DNA from: an uncultured Flavobacterium sp. | Lineage (GTDB): Bacteria; Bacteroidota; Bacteroidia; Flavobacteriales; Flavobacteriaceae | Direction of reading: 5' to 3' | Length of the DNA: 28,886 nt | Assembly (NCBI RefSeq): GCF_946481155.1 | Contig: NZ_CAMLMK010000026.1 | Span: 1-28,886, forward strand | Part shown: positions 8,267 to 16,003 of the stretch, piece after piece | Layout of the letters: every line of letters starts with the position of its first letter | Numbering within the stretch: the first letter of the stretch is position 1 | Position numbers and translations under genes: made by a program | The notes under the pieces: model-generated | What the model was told of the DNA's origin: nothing | Seen by the model: the letters and a program-made list of their open reading frames with translations, nothing else | The model's database searches: none

Positions 8267-8531
8267 AAAGGACATATTTCTGGGTTTTATCATTGGATTA
8301 GCGGCCGCAGCATTAGGCTGCCTTCTTTTTTTGCTTTTTTTCACGGAAGTCCGCACTATTGAAGGCTTGAGATTTATACGTGAGCAGGGGTATATGGGTA
8401 AAATCATTACACTTGGCGCAATTTTTAACTTGCTGGCTTTCTTCACCTTGCTTAAATTAGAAAAAGAAGTTATGGCCCGGGGCGTAATCTTAGCGACTAT
8501 ATTTTTAGCAATTCTAACGGTAATCCTATAA
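8259..8531 (+). CDS. Small three-span membrane protein, function unknown
   Basis: A 90-residue hydrophobic protein with three likely membrane segments (about residues 6-28, 48-62 and 70-89) joined by short loops, one with the sequence GLRFIREQGYMGK. I do not recognise a characterised family. It overlaps the end of surE by eight bases and ends two bases before lpxB, so it is almost certainly co-translated with them. Position beside lpxB makes an envelope role plausible, but nothing in the sequence proves it. The frame is supported by good start context, the coupling to both neighbours and a coherent hydrophobic profile. Confidence 0.8.
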   Translation: MNKKDIFLGFIIGLAAAALGCLLFLLFFTEVRTIEGLRFIREQGYMGKIITLGAIFNLLAFFTLLKLEKEVMARGVILATIFLAILTVIL

Positions 8532-8533
8532 GC

Positions 8534-9646
8534 ATGAAGTATTACATCATAGCCGGTGAAGCTTCCGGCGATTTGCACGGCGCCAACCTGATGAAAAATA
8601 TTTTCAGACAAGATCCTGAAGCAGACATACGTTTTTGGGGTGGCGATCTGATGCAGGAAGCAGGCGGAACTTTGGTTAAACATTATCGGGATTTAGCTTT
8701 TATGGGCTTTGCCGAAGTGGTAATGAACCTAAAAACCATTCTCAATAATATAAAAATCTGCAAAGCGGATATTCTTTCATTTCAGCCCGATGTGATTATC
8801 TATATCGATTATCCGGGATTCAATATGCGTATTGCCAAGTGGGCAAAAAAACTCGGTATCAAAAACCATTACTATATTTCACCGCAAATCTGGGCGTGGA
8901 AAGAAAACCGCATCAAAGACATCAAGCGCGATGTTGATAAAATGTATGTGATCCTTCCGTTTGAAAAGGATTTTTATGAAAAGAAACATGGATTTCCGGT
9001 GGAATTTGTCGGACATCCTTTAATTGATGCTATTCACAACCGTCCAGAAACAGACGCGGAACAATTCAAAAAAGAGAACGGGCTCGACGAAAGGCCTATA
9101 ATTGCTTTATTGCCAGGCAGCAGGAAACAGGAAATTGCCAAAATGCTTTCGGAAATGCTGGCAGTGATGAAGGATTTTCCGGACTATCAATTCGTAATTG
9201 CCGGGGCACCCAGCCAGGAATTTTCGTTTTACCAACAGTTTCTAACGAATGATCAGGTGCATTTTATCTCAAATAAAACTTATGATTTGCTAAGTATTGC
9301 CCATGCTGCTTTGGTCACCTCAGGAACGGCAACACTTGAAACCGCGCTTTTTAAAGTTCCGGAAGTAGTTTTGTATAAAGGAAACTGGATTTCCTACCAG
9401 ATTGCAAAACGCGTTATTACATTGAAATACATTTCGTTAGTAAACTTAATCATGGACAGGGAAGTAGTAACGGAGTTGATTCAGGACGACTGCAATCCGA
9501 AGAGAATAAAATCGGAACTGGAAAAATTACTGAACCCGGAATCCCGCGCAACGCTTTTGAAAAACTATGATGAGCTTGAGGAAAAATTAGGCGGTGAAGG
9601 TGCCAGTGCAAAGACGGCGCGATTAATTATCGATTCGTTAAAATAA
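8534..9646 (+). CDS. lpxB: Lipid-A-disaccharide synthase
   Basis: A 370-residue family GT19 glycosyltransferase that joins UDP-2,3-diacylglucosamine and lipid X to give the lipid A disaccharide at the inner face of the cytoplasmic membrane. Motifs characteristic of LpxB are present: GEASGDLHGA (8-17), DYPGFN (92-97), SPQIWAW (116-122), FVGHPL (158-163), LPGSRKQEI (193-201) and the nucleotide-sugar binding SGTATLET region. Length is typical. It is the third gene of a tight unit after surE and the small membrane protein, starting two bases after the latter. Confidence 0.97.
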   Translation: MKYYIIAGEASGDLHGANLMKNIFRQDPEADIRFWGGDLMQEAGGTLVKHYRDLAFMGFAEVVMNLKTILNNIKICKADILSFQPDVIIYIDYPGFNMRIAKWAKKLGIKNHYYISPQIWAWKENRIKDIKRDVDKMYVILPFEKDFYEKKHGFPVEFVGHPLIDAIHNRPETDAEQFKKENGLDERPIIALLPGSRKQEIAKMLSEMLAVMKDFPDYQFVIAGAPSQEFSFYQQFLTNDQVHFISNKTYDLLSIAHAALVTSGTATLETALFKVPEVVLYKGNWISYQIAKRVITLKYISLVNLIMDREVVTELIQDDCNPKRIKSELEKLLNPESRATLLKNYDELEEKLGGEGASAKTARLIIDSLK

Positions 9647-9733
9647 GAGCGCCCTTCTTTCATCTTCTTTTCTTAATAAATTTATGTAGGAATTTTCTTT
9701 TTTATATAAATCTTTCTGTCTATTTTCGTCGCG

Positions 9734-11755
9734 ATGAAGGTGATGAAATTTCCATTGATCCCTATTACCCTGTTTTTTGCTTTGGGGATAGTCTTCTATT
9801 TTTATTGGAGGCTTGCTTTTCTTTGGATTCTGGTACTTTGCCTGTTTTCGGCATTATGCTTCGGCGTATCGTTTTGGCGATCCGGAAGGAAGCTGCTGCA
9901 GGATAATTTCTTTGGGATTTTCACTTATATAATATCGTTTTCCTTTGGCATCCTTGCACATTCCCTTCATTTTGAACCCGGATATGAAAATCATTACAGT
10001 CATTTTACCTCTGATTCGAATACCCTTCAGGGCACAATTTCCGAAAGACTGAAACCCAATAAGCATTCTGAAAAATATTACTTCAAAATCAGCCAGATCG
10101 ACGGTAAGGAAGTCTTCGGAAAAGTGCTTTTAAATGTACCGAAAAAGGAAATTGCCCAGCAATACCATTCTGGGAACGAGTTAATCATTAACAGCGATTT
10201 GCAGCTTATTCCAAAACAATTCAATCCCTACCAGTTTGATTATTCCGCTTATCTGGAAAAGCAGAATGTTTTCCATCAACTGTACTTAAAATCGGGAAAT
10301 CATATTCAGATTAGCACCCGGCATAATTTCGACTATTATGTGGAACAATATCGAAATACTCTGCTTAACAGCTTTGCCATTCACAATTTTTCTCCGGGAA
10401 CAGAAAATATTATCAAGGCACTCTTACTCGGGCAACGGCAGGATATGGACAGAGAGACAGCTACGAATTATACCAATGCCGGAGTGATTCATATTTTAGC
10501 CATTTCAGGATTGCACATTGCCATCTTATATGCGCTACTCCTACTAATTCTTAAGCCACTACACCGATTCCGCAAAGGAAAACTACTGCAGTTTTTGATT
10601 ATTTTGGGCTTTTTATGGGTATTTGCCATTTTATCTGGCTTATCAGCTTCTGTAGTCCGGTCGGTTGTTATGTTCAGCTTTATGAGTCTGGGCCTTTATC
10701 TCAACAAATCCGGAAATATTTACAACACACTTGCAGTTTCAATGCTTGCAATCTTGCTTATCAACCCGAATTTACTTTTTGATGTTGGTTTTCAACTTAG
10801 TTACCTGGCCGTTTTTGCGATTGTCTGGCTACAACCTTTTTACAAATCCGTCAGCATTTCGAAATATCGGGTTATAAATTATTTTGTGGATACGCTTACG
10901 ATTTCCTTTGCGGCACAAATTGGGGTTTTGCCACTAAGCTTGTATTATTTTAATCAACTTCCTTTATTGTTTTTACTTGCTAATTTAGTAGTAATCCCGC
11001 TTTCGAGTTTTGTGCTGGTTTTGGGGATTACCGTACTGCTTTTCAATTTCATTCTTCCGGAACTGGCGCTCTTTTTAGGCAGACTACTCTCCTATTGCAT
11101 TGAAATCATGAATAACTACATTTCATGGGTTGCCTCGTTTGAACGTTTTGTGATTAAAGACATTCCGTTTTCTTTTGCTTTGTTGCTTATCTCTTATATA
11201 GCTTTGGCTGCCCTGGTATTTTGGCTCTATGAAAAGCAGGCAAAAAGACTTCTTTTGTTTTTGAGCGCTTCCCTTGTATTGCAGGTTTTATTGCTCACTA
11301 CGTTTTGGCAAACAAAGCAAGGGAGCGAATTTATTGTTTTCAACAGTAGAAAAAGCACTTTGATCACAGAGAAACAAGGCGATAAAATTTTCGTCTATAC
11401 CAATGACAGTTTAGCTACTGAAAATACAAACCTGAAAGCTTACAATAGAGGAAATTTTAATCTGAAGATGGAAATGCGTCCGCTGGGAAATGTAATCAGC
11501 TACAGAGACCAAAAAATACTGCTCATTGACAGTCTGGGTATTTATAAAATCGGGCAGCAACCGAATGTTGTCTTACTCACTCAATCTCCAAAAATTAATC
11601 TTACGCGAGTAATTCAGGAATTGCATCCTCAAAAAATTATCGCTGATGCCACTAATTACAGAAGTTACGTAAAAAGATGGAAAGCTACCTGTGAAAAAGA
11701 AAAAATCCCTTTCCATGCTACTGCCGAAAAGGGATTCTATAGAATTGATAATTAG
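9734..11755 (+). CDS. comEC: ComEC/Rec2-family DNA uptake channel, without active nuclease domain
   Basis: A 673-residue polytopic membrane protein of the ComEC/Rec2 family, the channel that carries single-stranded DNA across the inner membrane in natural transformation. Parts: N-terminal membrane segments (about 6-80), an OB-like soluble domain (about 95-195, DUF4131 type), the Competence domain (about 225-490) with the hallmark ALLLGQR (229-235) and AISGLH (256-261), two further hydrophobic segments and a soluble C-terminus (about 515-673). The C-terminus lacks the HxHxDH metal motif of the metallo-beta-lactamase domain found in long ComEC proteins; its end (VVLLTQSP then IIADAT) looks like a worn remnant of that fold. 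Two nearby Met codons (9734 and 9743) are both possible starts. The stop is one base from the stop of the convergent thioredoxin gene. Confidence 0.88.
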   Translation: MKVMKFPLIPITLFFALGIVFYFYWRLAFLWILVLCLFSALCFGVSFWRSGRKLLQDNFFGIFTYIISFSFGILAHSLHFEPGYENHYSHFTSDSNTLQGTISERLKPNKHSEKYYFKISQIDGKEVFGKVLLNVPKKEIAQQYHSGNELIINSDLQLIPKQFNPYQFDYSAYLEKQNVFHQLYLKSGNHIQISTRHNFDYYVEQYRNTLLNSFAIHNFSPGTENIIKALLLGQRQDMDRETATNYTNAGVIHILAISGLHIAILYALLLLILKPLHRFRKGKLLQFLIILGFLWVFAILSGLSASVVRSVVMFSFMSLGLYLNKSGNIYNTLAVSMLAILLINPNLLFDVGFQLSYLAVFAIVWLQPFYKSVSISKYRVINYFVDTLTISFAAQIGVLPLSLYYFNQLPLLFLLANLVVIPLSSFVLVLGITVLLFNFILPELALFLGRLLSYCIEIMNNYISWVASFERFVIKDIPFSFALLLISYIALAALVFWLYEKQAKRLLLFLSASLVLQVLLLTTFWQTKQGSEFIVFNSRKSTLITEKQGDKIFVYTNDSLATENTNLKAYNRGNFNLKMEMRPLGNVISYRDQKILLIDSLGIYKIGQQPNVVLLTQSPKINLTRVIQELHPQKIIADATNYRSYVKRWKATCEKEKIPFHATAEKGFYRIDN

Positions 11756-11756
11756 T

Positions 11757-12224
11757 TTAAATTTTCTTTAGCTCGCTGATAAGTTCGTCCGAAGTTCTGT
11801 AGCCAATAAGCGGAGATTTCACATCACCGTTTTTATCAAAAACATATACGGAAGGATAGCCCTGAACCTGCAGGAACATAGTAAACTCATGCGCTGCATT
11901 TCTGCCTTTTCGGTTCGGATCGTATCCCGGATTGGTATATTTCTTTCCTTTGTAATTTACTACTGAAGTACCTTCGCCATTAAACTTAACCGGATAATAG
12001 TTTGCCTTTACATATTCCACAAACTTAGGATCGTGAAAGGTGGTTTTGTCCAAATATTTACATGGTCCGCACCAGTCCGTGTAAACGTCCATCATAATAG
12101 GTTTTGGATTTTTTTTCTGAGCGGCTAACGCCTCATCAATTGACATCCATTTAAGTTCTGCTTCCTGAGCCTGAACCGCTAAACCTCCTAAAACGAAAAG
12201 TAAAGCAAAAAACATTTTCTTCAT
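11757..12224 (-). CDS. Secreted thioredoxin-fold protein, CGPC type
   Basis: A 155-residue protein with a signal peptide (likely cleavage after VQAQ, about residue 20) and a single thioredoxin-like domain containing WCGPCK with Cys52 and Cys55. The cis-Pro expected in the fold is in VQGYPSVYVFD. CGPC is the redox motif of general disulfide reductases, so a periplasmic thiol reductase or oxidase is likely; the partner is unknown. It starts one base after the stop of a paralogue with CGWC, so the two are co-transcribed and probably form a pair. Confidence 0.88.
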   Translation of the reverse strand: MKKMFFALLFVLGGLAVQAQEAELKWMSIDEALAAQKKNPKPIMMDVYTDWCGPCKYLDKTTFHDPKFVEYVKANYYPVKFNGEGTSVVNYKGKKYTNPGYDPNRKGRNAAHEFTMFLQVQGYPSVYVFDKNGDVKSPLIGYRTSDELISELKKI

Positions 12225-12225
12225 A

Positions 12226-12705
12226 TTATCCTTTTTTATTGTTTTTTAAAATCTGATTCGCGCCTGAAATCCATGCTTCTGGTCCGCCGGCAACATAACC
12301 GGTACTTCCTAGTTGCGTGAAATTAGTCTTCCCTTCAATGGTTTGCGAGTTCACAAACCAAACGGTTGGATAGCCCTGAACGCGAAAAGCATTCAGCAAT
12401 GCTGCATTCTGTTGTTTTATAGCTGCGTCCATCGGTTTTGCCCTTGGAAAATCAAGTTCTACCAAAACGACATTATCTTTAGCCCATTGTACAAATTCCG
12501 GCTTATAGAAAACTTCTTTTTGCAGGCGAATGCACCATCCGCACCAGTCGCTTCCGGTAAAAAATAACATCAAAGGCTTATTTTCTTTTTTGGAAATCTC
12601 CATTGCCTTATCGATATTGGTATGCCATGTCAAGGCACTCTCCTGCGCATTCACGCCAAGAAAACCCATGAATAGCAGCAATCCTAAAAGTAGTTTCTTC
12701 ATCAT
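12226..12705 (-). CDS. Secreted thioredoxin-fold protein, CGWC type
   Basis: A 159-residue paralogue of its downstream neighbour, with a signal peptide (likely cleavage after GVNA, residue 20) and a thioredoxin-like domain carrying SDWCGWC with Cys55 and Cys58 and the cis-Pro loop VQGYPTVWFV. The domain is of the Thioredoxin_7/DUF255-like type common in Bacteroidota. Trp in the CxxC dipeptide predicts a redox potential different from the CGPC partner. Two Met codons at the start (12705 and 12702) cannot be told apart. A TAnnTTTG box lies about 29 bp upstream, suggesting that this pair has its own promoter apart from the POT genes. Confidence 0.86.
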   Translation of the reverse strand: MMKKLLLGLLLFMGFLGVNAQESALTWHTNIDKAMEISKKENKPLMLFFTGSDWCGWCIRLQKEVFYKPEFVQWAKDNVVLVELDFPRAKPMDAAIKQQNAALLNAFRVQGYPTVWFVNSQTIEGKTNFTQLGSTGYVAGGPEAWISGANQILKNNKKG

Positions 12706-12733
12706 TTATTCATTTTTAACCATTACGAAGTAA

Positions 12734-12741
12734 CAAAAATA
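12734..12741 (-). promoter_or_regulatory. Putative -7 promoter box for the thioredoxin pair
   Basis: On the minus strand the bases read TATTTTTG, a perfect TAnnTTTG match, 28 bp before the upstream Met of the CGWC protein. This would give a short leader of roughly 20 bases. No clear -33 TTG was seen at the expected distance, and the match could be chance in AT-rich sequence. Confidence 0.45.
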
Positions 12742-12757
12742 ATGCCGAAAAAAAACA

Positions 12758-14263
12758 TTATTTAACGCCTTGCATCAATTTTTTAACTAATGGCGAAATG
12801 GCAATCAGCACTATACCAGCGATTAATGCATAGAGCGCTAATTGCTGATATCCGTCGGCGTATACATTCAGTTTTTCTAAATTCGATGCGTTTTCGGAAG
12901 CTTCTGCAATGTTTGCTCCCAATAAACCTGCAAAATATTGACCATAGGCACTCGCTAAAAACCACATCCCCATAATCACGGCCTGCGTTTTCTGCGGTGA
13001 TAGTTTTGTCATAGCCGACATTCCGATTGGTGAGAGACACAGTTCTCCGAAAGTAATTACGAACCATCCAAAAGTAAATAAGTCAAGTGAAGTTCTTCCT
13101 GTAGCATCGGCGAAAAATTTAGTGTAATAGAACACATAAAAACCTCCTGCCAGGAATATAAAGGCTAAACCGAATTTCACTACTGTATTAGGCTCAATTC
13201 TCTTCCTTGCCATCCACAACCAAACCAATCCCACCAAAGCAGCAAAAGCGATCACGAAGAGCGAGTTAGCGGAATTGTTTACGCCGTTCGGACTTACTTC
13301 AACGCCAAGTAAGGTGTTTTCCAGATTGTTTAAGGCAAACAAGCTCAAGGAACCGCCACTTTGTTCGAAGAAAGCCCAAAAGAAGATGGAGAATATAATA
13401 AATACTAAAGCTGCCAATAATTTCAGATTCTGCTCTCTGGTAAAATTCTTCATTTCATAAAACAAATACAGAATCGAAGCCGGGCCAATAATCATCATAA
13501 AATAATCCGTATAAACAGTATTGGCAACCATAATAATAATTACGGGAACAATGGCAAGCGAAGCGATATACGTTCCTATTTCCAAAATTTTCTTTTTCGA
13601 TGCATCAAGATGAGCTAAAGGTGATAATCCAATATCGCCTAAGCTTTTTTGCGTTTGCGTAAACGTCAGCAGACTAATAATCATCACAATTGCGGCAAAA
13701 CCAAACGCATAATTCCATCGATGCGCTTCAGGAATAACCGAAGACCATAACGAACCGTCAGCTACAGCAATACAAACATAGCCCCCAATCAAAGCTCCCA
13801 AATTTACTCCTGCATAAAACAATGAAAATCCGGCATCTCGGCGTGCGTCATTATCCTGATATAACTGTCCTACCATGGAGGAAATATTAGGCTTAAAAAA
13901 TCCGGTTCCGACAATAGTAAAAGCGATTCCTATAAAAAAGAAATTTTTAGGATCCAGCGAAAGAATAACACTACCAACGATCATCAGTAATCCGCCCCAA
14001 AAAAGGGAGCGACGGAGTCCTAAAATTTTATCGGCAAACAAACCTCCGATAAAAGTAAAAGCATACACCCAAGCTTGCGTAGCACCATATTGAAGTTGGG
14101 AAGTTTTATCATCCATTCCCAATTGCGACACCATGAAAACCACTAACATTCCGCGCATTCCGTAGAAACTGAAACGTTCCCACATTTCGCTGAAAAATAA
14201 ATACCAAAGCTGTTTCGGATACTTTCCCTTAAAATTCTGAATTTCTTCTATCGTTGCACTCAT
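12758..14263 (-). CDS. Proton-coupled oligopeptide transporter (POT/PTR2 family), copy 1
   Basis: A 501-residue major-facilitator protein of the POT family, importing di- and tripeptides with protons. Motifs: ExxERFxFY in TM1 (Glu26, Glu29, Arg30), GFFKPNISS in TM4 with the conserved Lys, FYAGVNLGA (PTR2 signature) in TM5, FEQSGGSL in TM7 and GELCLSPIG in TM10. All the residues usually linked to proton coupling are therefore present. About 12-14 membrane segments. It begins one base after the stop of copy 2, so the two share a transcript. Substrate preference within peptides cannot be read from sequence. Confidence 0.93.
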   Translation of the reverse strand: MSATIEEIQNFKGKYPKQLWYLFFSEMWERFSFYGMRGMLVVFMVSQLGMDDKTSQLQYGATQAWVYAFTFIGGLFADKILGLRRSLFWGGLLMIVGSVILSLDPKNFFFIGIAFTIVGTGFFKPNISSMVGQLYQDNDARRDAGFSLFYAGVNLGALIGGYVCIAVADGSLWSSVIPEAHRWNYAFGFAAIVMIISLLTFTQTQKSLGDIGLSPLAHLDASKKKILEIGTYIASLAIVPVIIIMVANTVYTDYFMMIIGPASILYLFYEMKNFTREQNLKLLAALVFIIFSIFFWAFFEQSGGSLSLFALNNLENTLLGVEVSPNGVNNSANSLFVIAFAALVGLVWLWMARKRIEPNTVVKFGLAFIFLAGGFYVFYYTKFFADATGRTSLDLFTFGWFVITFGELCLSPIGMSAMTKLSPQKTQAVIMGMWFLASAYGQYFAGLLGANIAEASENASNLEKLNVYADGYQQLALYALIAGIVLIAISPLVKKLMQGVK

Positions 14264-14264
14264 C

Positions 14265-15923
14265 TTAATTAATTCCTTTTTCTTTCATAACCTTATTCAA
14301 CTGTTTCAGCAGGGCAAACATCAATAATGTCGCAAACAGCAGTAACCCGAAATTCACCCAGAAGAAATCTTCCTTGTTTTCATAGGTATCCCACATACTT
14401 GCCAGCACGCCGCTCAATTTGTTTCCGATGGAGGTAGCTAAGAACCAGCCACCCATCATTAATGACGTTATGTTTGTCGGGCTCAGTTTTGAAACCACTG
14501 AAAGTCCCATCGGACTCAGGAATAGTTCTCCGATTGTGATGACTCCGTAATTTGCTACCAGCCACCATACGCTGACTTTTTCCGTTCCGTTTTCTCCCAT
14601 TTTCACGGCAGCAATCATTACTAAAACGGACAAAGCAGAAATCAATAAACCGAAAGCGATTTTTGTTGGTGTACTAGGCTCTTTTCCGCGATTGCGCAAA
14701 AAGGTAAAGAAAGCAACCACTAAAGGAGTAAGCATGATTACCCAAAACGGGTTGATGGACTGACTGAGATTAGTCGCCCATAAGCTGACTTTCGCGCCTT
14801 CCGCGGGTTTTTTCTCCGGCGCAACGTTTCTAAAATATAAGGGGTAATTCACTTCTTTTTTAACAACTCCATTTTCTTTTTGAAGACGAAAATTATCGTC
14901 ATACAATTCGATGGAATCTTTTTTGAATTCTACTTCTTTGGCTAACTTCAGTCCGCTGAACACGGTTTTTGAAGGCCCTACCATTTCCCTGTCGGTATAT
15001 CTATCTGCCCAAGTGGTTAGTGCTGATCCGTTCAGTTTGAAAACTGCCCAGAAAAGGATAACCACGGCAAAAATCGCCAATAATGCTCCAATGGGTCTTT
15101 TGTCTTCCACTTTCGCTTTGAAATACAAACTTCCGTAGAAGAAAATCACCGGGATACAAGCAAAGATGAAAGCATCGGTACTGTCAGAACCAAAGATGTA
15201 ACTCTCAAGATTCGTATCCGAAGCAGTGCCCTTCAGCATCCATCCGATCACACCAAAAACTACTGATGGAATTAAAATGAAAGCCACGATTTTCCAAAAC
15301 GGCATGTCGCCCTCCTGAGCGCCTTTTTTCTGGTCGTGTCCCACATAATGCTTTGTCCCCATCAAAAAGGTTGCCACTCCAATGAACATCCCTACACCAG
15401 CAGCCATGAAAGCCCATTGCCAGCCTAGCAGAATCTGAAGTGCCGCACCGAAAAAATTACAGATGAATGCTCCAACGTTGATTCCCATGTAGAAAATGTT
15501 GTAGCCTTCGTCTTTTTTGTCTTTGAATTTCTCTTCGTTGTAGAAATTCCCCAATAAGGTGGAAATATTCGGTTTGAAGAATCCGTTACCTACGATAACC
15601 AGGGTCATCGCGATATACAGGATTGTGATATTGTGGATTCCCATCATGAAATAACCAGCTCCCATCAGGATTCCTCCTATGATGATGGAATTTCTGTAAC
15701 CCAGGTATCTGTCGGCTACCAAACCACCTATGAAAGGCGTCAGAAAAACTAAGGCAATGAAAGTTCCGTATAGGTCGGCTGCCTCTTTTTCGGTCATGGC
15801 GAATCCGGCTTCTACGTCTTTGAGATACAGTGTAAAAATTCCGATCATTAAGTAATATCCGAAACGTTCCCACATTTCAGACAAGAATAAAAAAGGCAAT
15901 GCTTTTGGGTGTTTATTCCACAT
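14265..15923 (-). CDS. POT-family transporter, copy 2, with altered TM7 and a large periplasmic loop
   Basis: A 552-residue POT-family carrier. It keeps ExxERFGYY in TM1 (Glu16, Glu19, Arg20), GFFKPNIST with Lys117 in TM4, FYMGINVGA in TM5 and GELFLSPMG in TM10. It departs from copies 1 and 3 in TM7: where they read FEQ(S/A)G(G/S)SL, this one reads FKLNGSAL, so the Glu is replaced by Lys296. A polar stretch at about residues 305-390, some 60 residues longer than in its neighbours, lies between TM7 and TM8 on the predicted outer side. Transport is likely, but coupling or substrate may differ from ordinary peptide-proton symport. Its start lies 20 bp downstream of a strong hairpin terminator. 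Confidence 0.9.
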   Translation of the reverse strand: MWNKHPKALPFLFLSEMWERFGYYLMIGIFTLYLKDVEAGFAMTEKEAADLYGTFIALVFLTPFIGGLVADRYLGYRNSIIIGGILMGAGYFMMGIHNITILYIAMTLVIVGNGFFKPNISTLLGNFYNEEKFKDKKDEGYNIFYMGINVGAFICNFFGAALQILLGWQWAFMAAGVGMFIGVATFLMGTKHYVGHDQKKGAQEGDMPFWKIVAFILIPSVVFGVIGWMLKGTASDTNLESYIFGSDSTDAFIFACIPVIFFYGSLYFKAKVEDKRPIGALLAIFAVVILFWAVFKLNGSALTTWADRYTDREMVGPSKTVFSGLKLAKEVEFKKDSIELYDDNFRLQKENGVVKKEVNYPLYFRNVAPEKKPAEGAKVSLWATNLSQSINPFWVIMLTPLVVAFFTFLRNRGKEPSTPTKIAFGLLISALSVLVMIAAVKMGENGTEKVSVWWLVANYGVITIGELFLSPMGLSVVSKLSPTNITSLMMGGWFLATSIGNKLSGVLASMWDTYENKEDFFWVNFGLLLFATLLMFALLKQLNKVMKEKGIN

Positions 15924-15942
15924 TTTCAGTCATGTATTAATT

Positions 15943-15970
15943 AAAAAAAGCCCGCAGTGTTGCTGCGGGC
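15943..15970 (-). terminator. Rho-independent terminator between POT copy 3 and copy 2
   Basis: On the minus strand: GCCCGCAG, loop CAACA, CTGCGGGC, then seven T. The 8-bp GC-rich stem occupies 15950-15957 and 15963-15970. It lies 33 bp after the stop of copy 3 and 19 bp before the ATG of copy 2, leaving little space for a separate promoter; no TAnnTTTG box was seen between the genes. Confidence 0.88.
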
Positions 15971-16003
15971 CTGAAAGATATAAAATATTTTTTAATTGGC
16001 TTA

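Noticed and set aside
8186..8683. Minus-strand open frame of 165 codons across the surE/lpxB junction
   Set aside because: It opposes three well-supported genes and has the composition of a shadow frame, with no recognisable motif.
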